Assembly (NCBI GenBank): GCA_018268995.1
Contig: JAFDVL010000065.1
Span: 23,828-73,289, forward strand
Length of the DNA stretch: 49,462 bases
Direction: 5' to 3'
DNA from: Acidobacteriota bacterium
GTDB taxonomy: Bacteria; Acidobacteriota; Blastocatellia; RBC074
Shown: piece after piece, positions 25,164-35,104 of the stretch
Numbering within the stretch: the first letter of the stretch is position 1
Layout: every line of letters begins with the position of its first letter
Position numbers and translations under genes: made by a program
The notes under the pieces: generated by a model
What the model was told of the DNA's origin: nothing
Seen by the model: the letters and a program-made list of their open reading frames with translations, nothing else
The model's database searches: none

Positions 25164-26582
25164 ATGCGAGTCAAAACCACCAATCACTTCTTTCTTCGTT
25201 CCCTGATTGTCATTGCCGTTCTGACAATCACGGCCCACGCACAGGCCACACTGTCCACCGCACAACAATCACGCATTGACAGCGTCGTCGCCGACACGCT
25301 CAAAGCCACAGGCGCACCAGGCGCTTCGATTGCGGTCGTGCGGGACGGCAAGATTGTCTACGAACGCGCGTATGGTTCGGGACGATTGACGCCAGCCACG
25401 CCAGCCGCGACTTCGATGCGCTACAGCATTGGTTCCGTCAGCAAGCAATTCACGGCGACGGCCATTCTGTTACTTGCCGAAGAGAAACGATTGACGCTCG
25501 ACGACAAGGTCAGCAAGTGGTTGCCGAACCTGACGCGCGCCAACGAGGTGACGATCCGCCAGCTTCTTTCGATGACCGCAGGCTATCAGGATTACTGGCC
25601 GCACGATTATGTATTCACCGCGATGCGCAACCCGATTGCGCCGCAAGGTGTGCTGGAGCAATGGGCGCGCAAGCCGCTGGATTTCGATCCAGGCACCAAG
25701 TGGCAATACAGCAACACGAATTACATCATCGCCGGGCTGATCGTCGAAAAGGCCAGCGGCATGAAGTTCTTTGACTTCCTGCGCAAGCGGATTTTCCAGC
25801 CGCTCGGCATGACTTCGGTGTACGACGCCGACGAAGCGCCGCTCGGCGAAAAAGACGCGCAGGGACATTTGCGCAACGCGTTGGGGCCACTGCGTGCGGC
25901 TCCGAAAGAAGCGAAAGGATGGTTGTTTGCCGCCGGGCAATTGGCGATGACCGCGCACGATCTGGCTTTGTGGAACATCTCGGTGATCGAGCAGAAAATC
26001 CTGCAACCCTCGTCGTATCGCACGATGCAAACGACAGTCTTGCTCAAGAACGGATTGCCGACGCGCTATGGATTGGGCGTGAATGCTGGGATGGCGAACG
26101 GGCGACGGCTGATTTCGCATGGTGGCGCGGTGTCCGGCTATTTGACGGCGAACCACATTTATCCCGATGACCGCGCGGCGATTGTGGTTTTCGTCAACAT
26201 CTACCCCGGCGCAGCAGGGCCAGACGGGCAAATTGCGGCGGGCATTTCGCGCGTCCTGTTTGAACCCACCAACACCGGCAATAGCAGCATCCTCGAACAA
26301 GCGCGCCGCATCTTCATCGGGTTGCAACAAGGCAAAGTGGATCGCGCCGTGTTCAGCGCCAACGCCAACGATTACTTTTCCGAAGAAGTCGTCGCCGATT
26401 TTGCCGCGAGCCTTGGCCCGTTGGGAGCGCCAACCGAATTCGTCCAAACCGGAGAAGTGTTGCGCGGCGGCATGACCATCCGTTCGTTTCGGATTCGTTG
26501 TGGCAATCGCACCGTTTCGCTCAGCACCCAAACATGGCCTGACGGCAAGATCGAACAGTTTATGGTCGAGCAGGCTGAGTAA
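25164..26582 (+). CDS. Secreted class C beta-lactamase-like serine hydrolase
   Basis: A 472-residue penicillin-binding-protein-fold hydrolase with a signal peptide (1-27, AHA-Q). Catalytic SxxK is Ser91-Val-Ser-Lys94, the Tyr motif is Tyr182-Ser-Asn184, and the third motif is HGG in ISHGGAVSGYL (about 314). All are intact. A C-terminal part (from about 365) is separate and resembles a small NTF2-like domain (FIGLQQGKVDRAVFSANAND). GAGGG precedes ATG 25164. Only 35 bp separate it from the repeat that follows the DUF523 gene. The substrate is unknown. Confidence 0.9.
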   Translation: MRVKTTNHFFLRSLIVIAVLTITAHAQATLSTAQQSRIDSVVADTLKATGAPGASIAVVRDGKIVYERAYGSGRLTPATPAATSMRYSIGSVSKQFTATAILLLAEEKRLTLDDKVSKWLPNLTRANEVTIRQLLSMTAGYQDYWPHDYVFTAMRNPIAPQGVLEQWARKPLDFDPGTKWQYSNTNYIIAGLIVEKASGMKFFDFLRKRIFQPLGMTSVYDADEAPLGEKDAQGHLRNALGPLRAAPKEAKGWLFAAGQLAMTAHDLALWNISVIEQKILQPSSYRTMQTTVLLKNGLPTRYGLGVNAGMANGRRLISHGGAVSGYLTANHIYPDDRAAIVVFVNIYPGAAGPDGQIAAGISRVLFEPTNTGNSSILEQARRIFIGLQQGKVDRAVFSANANDYFSEEVVADFAASLGPLGAPTEFVQTGEVLRGGMTIRSFRIRCGNRTVSLSTQTWPDGKIEQFMVEQAE

Positions 26583-26718
26583 GGTTACAGGCAACGTCTA
26601 TGCGATTTTGCGCTGGAGGCACTGCGGACATTAGTCGGGGATGAAGCGGGAGCGTAAATCCCCAGAAAACTTTCTTCCTACAAGCAGAACCATCTTGTCT
26701 TTAGCTCTGAAAGAGCGC

Positions 26719-26862
26719 AATCCAATAGCCCAGCGCAACGCGCTGGGTTGGAATCGTCGTAAAAACAAAAGCCCTGAAGGGGCGTGATAGCTATTTCGCC
26801 CCTTCAGGGCTAAGACTAAAATCGCCGCAGTTTCCCAGCGCGTTGCGCTGGGCTATTGGATT
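26719..26862. repeat. Nested inverted repeat, 29-bp outer and 15-bp inner arms
   Basis: The outer arms, 26719-26747 and 26834-26862, are perfect 29-bp inverted copies, and each contains the palindrome CCCAGCGC-n3-GCGCTGGG or its equivalent. The inner arms AGCCCTGAAGGGGCG (26770-26784) and CGCCCCTTCAGGGCT (26797-26811) are also perfect, and each is internally palindromic (GCCCTGAAGGGGC). Four hairpins can form in a row, or two large nested stems. Confidence 0.92.
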
Positions 26863-26993
26863 TCGCCACGTTGTGGCTGAAAGAAAATCCCCCTGCTATA
26901 TCCGCCGTTTGTTCGCGTAGACCAGATGTCTCAACAAGCACGGCACAAAGCATCTCCAACCCGACGCAACCAAACACTAACAAAGAGTCCATC

Positions 26994-27088
26994 GCCCCTG
27001 CTGGGGCTAGCGCGTTTGAGTGGCGAACGGTTCCGGGGATTGCGTTTGTACTCCATCCCCGGCGAATGTCCCGGCGTCCCTGCGGGAC
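26994..27088. repeat. Cluster of three short G/C hairpins
   Basis: GCCCC-TGCT-GGGGC (26994-27007), CCGGGGAT (27033-27040) with ATCCCCGG (27055-27062), and GTCCCG (27068-27073) with CGGGAC (27083-27088) follow each other. They look like part of another repeat of the same general kind as the neighbouring one. Confidence 0.6.
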
Positions 27089-27360
27089 AAAAATAATTCT
27101 TGTCTCTCGCCTCTGCCTGCGTATACTCGCTACTGTCTCGCACAATTCAGCCGGAGGCCATCGGGAATGCGAGTTTTGCACACACACGATTAAGCCGAAC
27201 GGAAACACGGAACTTGCTTTACTGCTACGAAGCAAAGGTGATTTGCGCTGTGATAGCGGGCGGAGATGATAAGAGAATGCCGCCACGTCGAGCAACGAGA
27301 AAATAAATAGTAGTGCCTCAGCTAATCCAAGCTGGCCAACTAAAGGAAGTAAAATATACA

Positions 27361-28689
27361 ATGAGCAATAAACCTATCCAACCTATATCTGAATTGAAGG
27401 AGCTAAGCAAAGATTTAAAAACACCATCCAAATCCGACTTAGGCTTAGAACTAGAGCTATATACTAAACAAATAGATAGCCTTGCTGAGGTATTGCCTGC
27501 AACAATGCTTCTCGTTTCTCATGTGAATAGTGATGTGAGAAAAAAGCTCAGAGAATTTGAAGAATCTTTCTGTAAAATAGAGGCTATGGAAGGTGAAGAA
27601 AAAAGAATTCTCGTTCCAATGGATCACGTAGGCCAATATCGAAAATTATTAGACCGTCGAACAAAATCGTCACACGCCTTAAAGCTAATACCAACAACAT
27701 TTGTTGTGTCGTTGGTTAGTCAATACGATGCATTTTTAGGCCGCATACTTAGAAGCTTATACTTATTAAAGCCAGAGCTTTTAAACTCATCCGAAAGATC
27801 GGTTACTTTAGAACAGCTTCTTGAGTTTGATTCGATTGAGTCAGCTAAGGACTATATTTTGGAAAAAGAGATAGAGAATTTCTTGCGTCAAAGTCATAGC
27901 GAGCAATTCGAATCTCTTGAACGTAAATTTAAAGTAGAACTCAGAAAAGAGCTGCATATTTGGCCGACGTTCATCGAAATTACCGAAAGACGCAACTTAT
28001 TTGTTCATACAAGTGGGGTTATTTCAAACCAATATTTGTCGGTATGTAATAAGCATCGCGTTTCACTAGGTAAAGACGCTAAGGCTGGTGAGCAACTTTA
28101 TGTAGAGCCTGAGTATTTTAAGACAGCCTATGAATGTTTATTTGAGATTGGTGTGAAATTAGCCCATGTCTTGTGGCGGAAAGTCCTTCCTGAAGAACGA
28201 GAAGAGGCGGATGACAGTTTAAATACTATCTGCTATGACTTATTGACCGAAGGGAAAAATAAACTCGCCTGTAAGCTTCTCGACTTTGCATTGGAAACAA
28301 TAAAGAAGCACTCAAATGATCAAGCACGGAGAATGTTTATAGTTAATCGCGCACAGGCATATAAATGGGATGGAGAGCAAGAAAAGGCCAGTGAAATAAT
28401 GTCAAAAGAGGACTGGACTGCTGCTAGCGATAATTTTCGCCTAGCTGATGCCATAATTCGCGATGACTATGAACAAGCCTACAAAATTATAAATAGGATT
28501 GGTGCCTCTGGGAGCATGCGTAAAATGTTCTATCGCGATTGGCCATTATTTAAAGATTTACGTAAACAAGAGAGATTCCATGAAATATTTGAATGTCTAT
28601 TTAATGAGCCGCTAAATATCGTTACAGAACATACAGAAACAGATAAAGAAGAGATTAACTCAACCGAAGATTCTGAGATGATAATGTGA
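27361..28689 (+). CDS. HEPN-motif protein with TPR-like tail, probably horizontally acquired
   Basis: A soluble acidic protein of 442 residues that I do not recognise as a named family. Residues about 30-270 are helical and contain ITERRNLFVHTSGVISNQYL. The Arg211-Asn-x3-His216 pattern (R-x4-H with polar residue after Arg, then a G at +3) is the catalytic signature of HEPN ribonuclease domains, here closest to the MAE_28990/RiboL-PSP-like type. Residues about 285-430 look like degenerate TPR helices (VNRAQAYKWDGEQEKASEIM, then DDYEQAYKIINRI). The gene is visibly richer in A+T than every neighbour. ATG 27361 follows AAGGAAG by 12 bases; an in-frame GTG at 27313 is less likely. A defence or RNA-cleavage role is inference. 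Confidence 0.7.
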   Translation: MSNKPIQPISELKELSKDLKTPSKSDLGLELELYTKQIDSLAEVLPATMLLVSHVNSDVRKKLREFEESFCKIEAMEGEEKRILVPMDHVGQYRKLLDRRTKSSHALKLIPTTFVVSLVSQYDAFLGRILRSLYLLKPELLNSSERSVTLEQLLEFDSIESAKDYILEKEIENFLRQSHSEQFESLERKFKVELRKELHIWPTFIEITERRNLFVHTSGVISNQYLSVCNKHRVSLGKDAKAGEQLYVEPEYFKTAYECLFEIGVKLAHVLWRKVLPEEREEADDSLNTICYDLLTEGKNKLACKLLDFALETIKKHSNDQARRMFIVNRAQAYKWDGEQEKASEIMSKEDWTAASDNFRLADAIIRDDYEQAYKIINRIGASGSMRKMFYRDWPLFKDLRKQERFHEIFECLFNEPLNIVTEHTETDKEEINSTEDSEMIM

Positions 28690-28795
28690 ACGCGAGATAA
28701 TCTTGTAATTTTTTAAGCAACACCTTTTGCGTCGGAAAGCGTACCATAGGGAGTACAATGGCACGCCTCTTCCGTTAAATCGTTCGTTCTAATTG

Positions 28796-28894
28796 TCAGT
28801 CCGCCACCGCTTGATACGCCAGCACGCGAAAGGCCGAGCCGTAATCCACGCTGTTCGGCAAAATCTGAATCATAAAAATCCCGATCCTATCTTC
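28796..28894 (-). pseudogene. 3'-end fragment of a serine hydrolase gene
   Basis: The minus strand reads the last 32 codons and stop of a serine hydrolase (EDRIGIFMIQILPNSVDYGS then AFRVLAYQAVAD). It is a close copy of the end of the intact gene at 29716-31032; 28801-28894 and 29721-29814 differ at only about 7 of 94 bases. There is no 5' part: similarity stops just before the antitoxin gene's leader. It is a direct repeat flanking the toxin-antitoxin pair. Confidence 0.85.
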
Positions 28895-28923
28895 CTGTGC
28901 GCTTGTGCTAGAATTCCTGCATT

Positions 28924-29199
28924 ATGACAGTCACAGTGGAACTAGAACCCGAAGTCGAACGCACGGCAGCCGAACAAGCCAAAGCCGAAGGTGTGCCGCT
29001 GACGGAGTATGTTGCATCTGTCGTCCGCGAAGCCATTTTCAAACGGCAAAGAGTGCGTCAACTGGCCGAAAAATCCTTTGACGAAATCCTTCAGCCTTTC
29101 CGTGATGAGGTCGAAGCCAGCGGTATCAGCGATGAGGACTTAGACAGCCTGTTTCGACAAGCCCGTCGTGAAGCGTCGCAAGCCCGCCGCAAACAATGA
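28924..29199 (+). CDS. Antitoxin of a PIN-type toxin-antitoxin pair
   Basis: A 91-residue protein whose first 45 residues (VTVELEPEVERTAAEQAKAE, then TEYVASVVREAI) look like a ribbon-helix-helix-type DNA-binding N-terminus. A charged helical tail that would wrap the toxin follows. Its stop overlaps the start of the PIN gene by 4 bp (ATGA), the usual arrangement for translational coupling. Antitoxins of this kind normally repress their own operon. The start at 28924 lies about 30 bp from the end of the duplicated hydrolase fragment, so the promoter sits at that junction. Confidence 0.8.
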   Translation: MTVTVELEPEVERTAAEQAKAEGVPLTEYVASVVREAIFKRQRVRQLAEKSFDEILQPFRDEVEASGISDEDLDSLFRQARREASQARRKQ

Positions 29200-29696
29200 A
29201 CGACAAAGCCTTAGTCGAAGCAGTGTTTGACTGCAATGTGTATTTGCAGGCCGCTGCACGGGAAAAGAGTGTGGCCGCTGAATGCTTGCGTCTGGTTGAT
29301 GCAGGGCTGGTTCGGCTTTATTTGAGCGAAGAAATTTTAGCGGAAGTTGAGGACGTTCTAAATCGTCCCGAAATCAAAGAGCATTTTCCGGCACTCACAG
29401 ATGAGGTCATTGGGGCATTTCTTTTGCGACTGCGAAAAAGCGCCCACATTCTGCGTCACGTGCCGACGAAATTCTACTATTCGCGTGACCCCGATGATGC
29501 GCCGTACATTTGCCTTGCAGGTGAAATGAAAGCGGATTACCTGGTCAGTCGTGATCGTGACTTGTTGGATTTGATGACGGCGCACAGTTCGGAAGCAAAA
29601 GAATTTCGCCAGCGATTTCGCCCCTTGCGAGTCATTGAGCCATTAGCGTTTTTGCAGGAAGTGCGGCGCTTGGAGAGCGAAAGCGCCGCATCGTAA
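29196..29696 (+). CDS. PIN-domain toxin (putative RNase)
   Basis: A 166-residue PIN-domain protein of the COG1569 type, predicted to be a metal-dependent ribonuclease whose activity is held in check by the upstream protein. The acidic residues expected for the active site are present: Asp13 in VFDCNVYLQ, Glu in LSEEILAEVEDVL, and the Asp pairs in SRDPDDAPYICLA and DYLVSRDRDLLDL. It starts within the stop of the antitoxin gene (ATGA). Its stop is 19 bp from the stop of the convergent serine hydrolase gene. Confidence 0.88.
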   Translation: MNDKALVEAVFDCNVYLQAAAREKSVAAECLRLVDAGLVRLYLSEEILAEVEDVLNRPEIKEHFPALTDEVIGAFLLRLRKSAHILRHVPTKFYYSRDPDDAPYICLAGEMKADYLVSRDRDLLDLMTAHSSEAKEFRQRFRPLRVIEPLAFLQEVRRLESESAAS

Positions 29697-29715
29697 ACCG
29701 CCATCTCTTTTCCAC

Positions 29716-31032
<1,317 letters not shown>

Positions 31033-31080
31033 AAATCCTCCTGAAGGTGCAGTGTTATGGATAGAAACCTCAAAATATTA

Positions 31081-31243
31081 GCCACGAATTGACACGAATT
31101 GGCACGAATAGAAGGCAGAATTTATCAGCCACAGATTACACAGATTGCTACAGATTATTTTTTTAGAAGAGAAATAGAATCTGTGTAAATCTGTGTAAAT
31201 CTGTGGCAAAAATCATTCGTGATAATTCGTGTCAATTCGTGGC
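31081..31243. repeat. Nested inverted repeat (CACGAATT / CACAGATT)
   Basis: The outer arms 31081-31109 and 31215-31243 are built of repeated CACGAATT units and their complement. The inner arms 31128-31156 and 31178-31207 are built of repeated CACAGATT units and their complement. Each arm starts or ends with GCCAC/GTGGC. The units repeat about three times per arm, so arms can pair in several registers. Elements with these words are common in environmental genomes in my recollection, without a known function. Confidence 0.88.
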
Positions 31244-31255
31244 AAAAATCATCTC

Positions 31256-32776
31256 TTATACAACGGGCTTGCGCTCCGCCCACGGCTTGGCTTTTTCAAG
31301 CTGTGCGGCCAAACGAAACAACGTTGCTTCATCGCCGAAGCGCGCCGAAAACATTACGCCGACGGGCAATCCATCGCGCGTCCAATGCAGCGGCACGGAC
31401 ATCGAAGGCTGTCCCGTCACGTTGTACAGCGCCGTGAACGGACTGAATTCTGAAACCTCTTTGCCGTAGCGCGCGGGATTATCAAGGCTCAGAAGGCCCA
31501 ATTTGACAGGTGGTTTCGCCAGCGTGGGGCTCAGAATCACATCGTACTTTTCCTGAAACTTCGCCATCGCCAAACCGACCTGATGCATGTTGGAGATGCT
31601 GCGCGAATAGGCGATGCTGCTGATGTTTTTGCCTTGCTGATACATTGACCACGTCGCGGGTTCGACATCGTTTTCGGTGACGGCATGCCCCAGCACACTC
31701 GCCGCATCTTCCAGCGCGCGCGCCATCGAAACAGAAATCACTGTCAAAAACGACTGGCGGAAGAAGGCGTTGTCAATCGGCAGCGGAACCTCTTCGACGC
31801 GATGGCCCAGGCTTTCGCAAAGCTTCGCGGCTGCGGCTGCGGCTTGTTTGCATTCGGTATCCACCGCCACGCCACCGGGCGGCGCGGGTGCGTACGCAAT
31901 GCGCAATTTACCGGGATCGGTTCCCACTTCTTTCAAAAACGGGCGCGCGGGCGGCGGGCAAGTGTACGGTGCGCCGAGTTCTGCGCCGTGTGTGCTGTCG
32001 AGCAAGGCGGCGCTGTCACGTACGGAAATCGTCACGGCGTGATGCGCTGAACAACCGTTCCAGCCTTCCAGCGCTGCCGGGCCAAACGGCACACGTCCGC
32101 GCGTCGGCTTTATTCCAAACAGCCCACAACACGAAGCTGGAATGCGAATCGAACCGCCGCCATCGCTGGCGTGTCCCATCGGCAGAATGCGGCTTGACAC
32201 TGCCGCCGAAGCACCGCCGGAGGAACCACCGCTCGTGTGTTCCAGATTCCACGGATTGCGCGTTTTGCCAAATGCCACAGATTCGGTCGTCGTCGTTAAG
32301 CCGAGTTCCGGCGAAGTCGTTTTGCCAAAAATCACCAGCCCCGCGTTTTTGTACCGCGCGACCAATGTGCTGTCCGACTGTGCCAGATTGTTTTTCCAAA
32401 CGCGGCTGCCATAGGTCGTGACGGTGCCCGTTAAATTCATTCCCAAATCTTTCAGCGCAAACGGCACGCCTTTGAATGGGCCTTCGGGCAGGCCTTGTTT
32501 GATCGCCGCTTCGGCTTTGTCGAAAAACAGTGAGGCAAAGGCGTTGATCTTTGGGTTCACCGTTTCGAGGCGTTGCTGGACGGCGTGCAGCAATTCCAGC
32601 GGCGTAATTTGTTTTTTGCGAATCAGTTCGGCCAGGCCAAGGCCGTCGTATTTTTCATAATCAATTGCAGCGTTTGTCATTGGATTTATAAGAGTGATTG
32701 CGACTCCGGTCATTGCTCCTTGTTTGAGCAGATCGCGGCGTGTGATGGATTCGGGTTGTACAGAATTCATGGTCAT
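31256..32776 (-). CDS. Amidase signature family enzyme with Tat-type signal
   Basis: Hydrolyses an amide bond with the Ser-Ser-Lys triad; 506 residues. The N-terminus has a twin-arginine signal (TRRDLLKQGAMTGVA). The triad is Lys109 (PFALKDLG), a Ser of GGSSGG (183-188) and nucleophile Ser209 in DGGGSIRIPA. The last lies where most family members have DTGGS, so Thr is replaced by Gly. The substrate cannot be read from the sequence; relatives act on nitrile-derived amides, fatty acid amides or peptides. Export suggests an external substrate. It lies 14 bp after the VOC gene on the same strand, so they are probably co-transcribed. Confidence 0.92.
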   Translation of the reverse strand: MTMNSVQPESITRRDLLKQGAMTGVAITLINPMTNAAIDYEKYDGLGLAELIRKKQITPLELLHAVQQRLETVNPKINAFASLFFDKAEAAIKQGLPEGPFKGVPFALKDLGMNLTGTVTTYGSRVWKNNLAQSDSTLVARYKNAGLVIFGKTTSPELGLTTTTESVAFGKTRNPWNLEHTSGGSSGGASAAVSSRILPMGHASDGGGSIRIPASCCGLFGIKPTRGRVPFGPAALEGWNGCSAHHAVTISVRDSAALLDSTHGAELGAPYTCPPPARPFLKEVGTDPGKLRIAYAPAPPGGVAVDTECKQAAAAAAKLCESLGHRVEEVPLPIDNAFFRQSFLTVISVSMARALEDAASVLGHAVTENDVEPATWSMYQQGKNISSIAYSRSISNMHQVGLAMAKFQEKYDVILSPTLAKPPVKLGLLSLDNPARYGKEVSEFSPFTALYNVTGQPSMSVPLHWTRDGLPVGVMFSARFGDEATLFRLAAQLEKAKPWAERKPVV

Positions 32777-32790
32777 AACAACTTAGCATC

Positions 32791-33732
32791 TCATTGCTTT
32801 TGCGGCAAAGGCAGCGTTGACGATGGCGGTGGTTGCCTGTCTACGGTGCGCGGCTCCATCAATTCGATGCGCGTGCCGTCGGGGTCGAACAGATTCAACT
32901 GGCGGCGGCGATTAATGCCCGTGCGAATTTCGAGCGTTCTTGTGTATTGCTTGCGATACGGATTGGCTTCCAGTTGTGCCAGCGCTTTTTCAATGTCGGG
33001 CACTTCCAGACAGATATGATGCTGGCTGCCGCGCTGGGTCGGTGCGGGCAAATTGGAATACAACATAAACTCCACGTAATCCGGGCTATCGGGCAGGCGC
33101 ATGTTCATCCACGAAACCGTTTTGGCATTGAGCGCGCTGCCGCGCCAGAACTCCGTCAGCCCCAGCACATTGGTATAAAACTTCGACGCTTCCGGCGCAT
33201 CGCCCACGATAATGCCAACGTGCATGATGCGTTTGGAAATCGGGTTCAGTCCCAGGAATTTGCCTTTCTCGCGTCGCGTCCATCCATTCGGCTCATATTG
33301 CGTAAATTCGACGGTGTGGCCTTCAGGGTCTTTGACATTGAAGCTGGTGTTGCCGATGCGAACTTTGTTGACCTTGTCTGGGACATTGACGCCGCGCGAT
33401 GCCAAATACACACGCAACGCTTCAGCATTGTCGGTTTGAAACGCAATGTGATTCAGCCGATCCTGTTCTGGTTTGAGCCCTGGAAAGATTTCAATGTACT
33501 GCTCTTCATTGACCTTGAAAAAGGTCATACTCAGCGAGCCATCAGCGTTTTTCAGATCATACGGTTCCTGAAATCCAAGCCAGTCCCGATAGAAGCCGCG
33601 CGTTTTTTCGATGTCGGTGACATACAGCGCCATGTGCGCGACACCCAATAATCGTGGGCGTTTTTGCATCGAAACCGCGCCGATGGCAATCGCTGCGCAT
33701 AATAAAACTGTGAGAGAAATTCTTAGTCCCAT
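32791..33732 (-). CDS. Two-domain VOC (glyoxalase/dioxygenase fold) protein
   Basis: A 313-residue protein with an N-terminal signal or anchor (about 1-22). It has two VOC domains: first about 28-150 (VAHMALYVTDIEKTRGFYRD, then LNHIAFQT), second about 165-295 (MHVGIIVGDAPEASKFYTNV, then QHHICLEV). Metal ligands would be His of AHMALY, Glu of EYFTQ-type strands, His of MHVGII and His/Glu of the last strands. Two tandem domains recall extradiol dioxygenases, but a signal peptide is unusual for those. AAGGGG lies before ATG 33732. Probably co-transcribed with the amidase gene downstream. Confidence 0.85.
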   Translation of the reverse strand: MGLRISLTVLLCAAIAIGAVSMQKRPRLLGVAHMALYVTDIEKTRGFYRDWLGFQEPYDLKNADGSLSMTFFKVNEEQYIEIFPGLKPEQDRLNHIAFQTDNAEALRVYLASRGVNVPDKVNKVRIGNTSFNVKDPEGHTVEFTQYEPNGWTRREKGKFLGLNPISKRIMHVGIIVGDAPEASKFYTNVLGLTEFWRGSALNAKTVSWMNMRLPDSPDYVEFMLYSNLPAPTQRGSQHHICLEVPDIEKALAQLEANPYRKQYTRTLEIRTGINRRRQLNLFDPDGTRIELMEPRTVDRQPPPSSTLPLPQKQ

Positions 33733-33774
33733 TGATTCCCCTTCAGACTGATTTGTTGATACTGAAGTTGCGGA

Positions 33775-33846
33775 GCATGGAGTACAAGCTTCAGCTTGGT
33801 TTTTCGCTCATCAGGAAAAAACCAAGCTGAAGCTTGTACTCCATGC
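33775..33846. repeat. Palindromic element, copy 2 (GGAGTACAA family)
   Basis: Arms at 33775-33804 and 33817-33846 are perfect 30-bp inverted copies around a 12-bp loop. Each arm contains the small palindrome CAAGCTTCAGCTTG. The right arm matches the copy at 14549-14573 exactly, through the following GC. Confidence 0.92.
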
Positions 33847-33877
33847 GCGTTATTAAACTCTTTGTTTCAATTGCCTG

Positions 33878-35047
33878 TTACAGCTTCATTTGTTTCGCCG
33901 CTAAATCTTTCATGATCTCTTCGGCTCCGCCACCTATCATCAGAACCTTCACTTCGCGGTAGATGCGTTCGACGCGCGATTCACGGATGTATCCCATCCC
34001 GCCCAGAATTTGCAGGGCTTGATCGGCACAAAACTGCATCGTTTGCGTGGCAAAATTTTTCAGCATTGAAGTTTGCGCGACCAAAAGATTCGGTGCGCCG
34101 ATGTTGTTTTCGACACGAGAGGTCAGGTCTTCTAACGTCGCCCGCGTAGCTTCCAGTTTCATCGCCATATCCACCAGCTTGTGCCGAATCACTTGACGTT
34201 CAACCAGCGGCGCGCCAAAGGTTTTGCGTTCGCGTGCCCACGCCAGGGCATCTTCAAAACATACTTTGGCTAAACCATAGGCTTGCGCGGCTAACCCCAA
34301 TCGCTCTGAATTGAAATTGAGCATGATTGTTTGAAAGCCCTGATTTTCTTCGCCGATCAAATTCGCAATGGACACGCGACAGTTATCGAAATGCAAGTGT
34401 GCAGTGTCCGAACACCACCAGCCCATTTTCTTGAGCGGCGTGCGCGTGAAGCCGGGCGTGTCGCGTTCGACCAGCAATAACGAAACACCGCCTGCGCCTT
34501 TGTCTGCCGGATTTGTGCGGACGGCAACCGTGAAATAATCGGCGCGCAGGCCAGAGGTAATGAAGGTCTTTTCGCCATTCACAATGTAACACTGACCATC
34601 GCGGATCGCGGTCGTTTTCAGGCTGGCCACATCGGAACCGCCCGAAGGTTCGGTAATCGCCAGCGCCGCGATTTTTTCGCCGGATAAAATCGCAGGCAAA
34701 ACACGCGCTTTTAGTTCCGCGCTGCCTGCGGCAAGAATCGGCGGCGCAGCGATGGAATGCGAAAGCAATGAGGCAATCAATCCGCCGCTGCCTGCGCGCG
34801 AAAGTTCATCCGCAACAATGATTGAATAAAACCCGTCCGCTGGCGTGCCGCCATATTCCTCCGGGTATCCGATTCCGATGATTCCAATCTCTGCGGACTG
34901 GCGATAAAGGGCACGCGGAAATGTTTCCGCCTCATCCCATTCGTTGATGAACGGCGTGATCTCGCGCGCCACAAATTCGCGCACGGTTTTGCGGAATTGT
35001 TCATGTTCAGAAGAATAGTAAATCGGGTTCGGTTGTAAGTTGAGCAT
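33878..35047 (-). CDS. Acyl-CoA dehydrogenase
   Basis: FAD-dependent alpha,beta-dehydrogenation of acyl-CoA; 389 residues, the usual length. FAD and substrate motifs are present: AITEPSGGSDVASLKT (about 130), the HLHFDNCRV strand, and the C-terminal GGMGYIRESRVERIYREVKV followed by IGGGAEEIM. The IGGG-x-EEIM ending is typical of the long/branched-chain type (LCAD-like). It fits beside the alpha-methylacyl-CoA racemase in branched acid breakdown, though the genes are far apart. It lies 58 bp after the GMC oxidoreductase gene, on the same strand. No electron-transfer flavoprotein gene is in the window. Confidence 0.94.
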   Translation of the reverse strand: MLNLQPNPIYYSSEHEQFRKTVREFVAREITPFINEWDEAETFPRALYRQSAEIGIIGIGYPEEYGGTPADGFYSIIVADELSRAGSGGLIASLLSHSIAAPPILAAGSAELKARVLPAILSGEKIAALAITEPSGGSDVASLKTTAIRDGQCYIVNGEKTFITSGLRADYFTVAVRTNPADKGAGGVSLLLVERDTPGFTRTPLKKMGWWCSDTAHLHFDNCRVSIANLIGEENQGFQTIMLNFNSERLGLAAQAYGLAKVCFEDALAWARERKTFGAPLVERQVIRHKLVDMAMKLEATRATLEDLTSRVENNIGAPNLLVAQTSMLKNFATQTMQFCADQALQILGGMGYIRESRVERIYREVKVLMIGGGAEEIMKDLAAKQMKL

Positions 35048-35104
35048 GTTGGTAATCGTGACCGATTGGGTAAAACAGAGAGTGCCTTAACATCTCATCA
35101 GATT

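Larger units (their letters stand above)
26583..27360. other. Gene-free region filled with palindromic repeats
   Basis: About 780 bp with no believable gene; the ORFs here run through inverted repeats. It contains the large nested element at 26719-26862 and a group of short G/C hairpins at 26994-27088. The last 60 bp before 27361 become A+T-rich and should hold the promoter and ribosome site (AAGGAAG, about 27342) of the next gene. Confidence 0.6.

Noticed and set aside
25058..27088. CRISPR array as an explanation for the palindromic repeats
   Set aside because: Units come in single inverted pairs and not in evenly spaced direct repeats with unique spacers, and there are no cas genes.
27313..27360. 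GTG at 27313 as the start of the HEPN-motif gene
   Set aside because: No ribosome site before it, whereas AAGGAAG precedes ATG 27361; the extra 16 residues look like leader sequence.
26856..27361. ORFs on both strands in the repeat-filled region before the HEPN gene
   Set aside because: They cross the palindromes at 26719-27088 and have no coding pattern.
32833..33651. A 272-residue ORF antisense to the VOC protein gene
   Set aside because: Shadow of a two-domain VOC gene; sequence is basic and repetitive in the way of complement translations.
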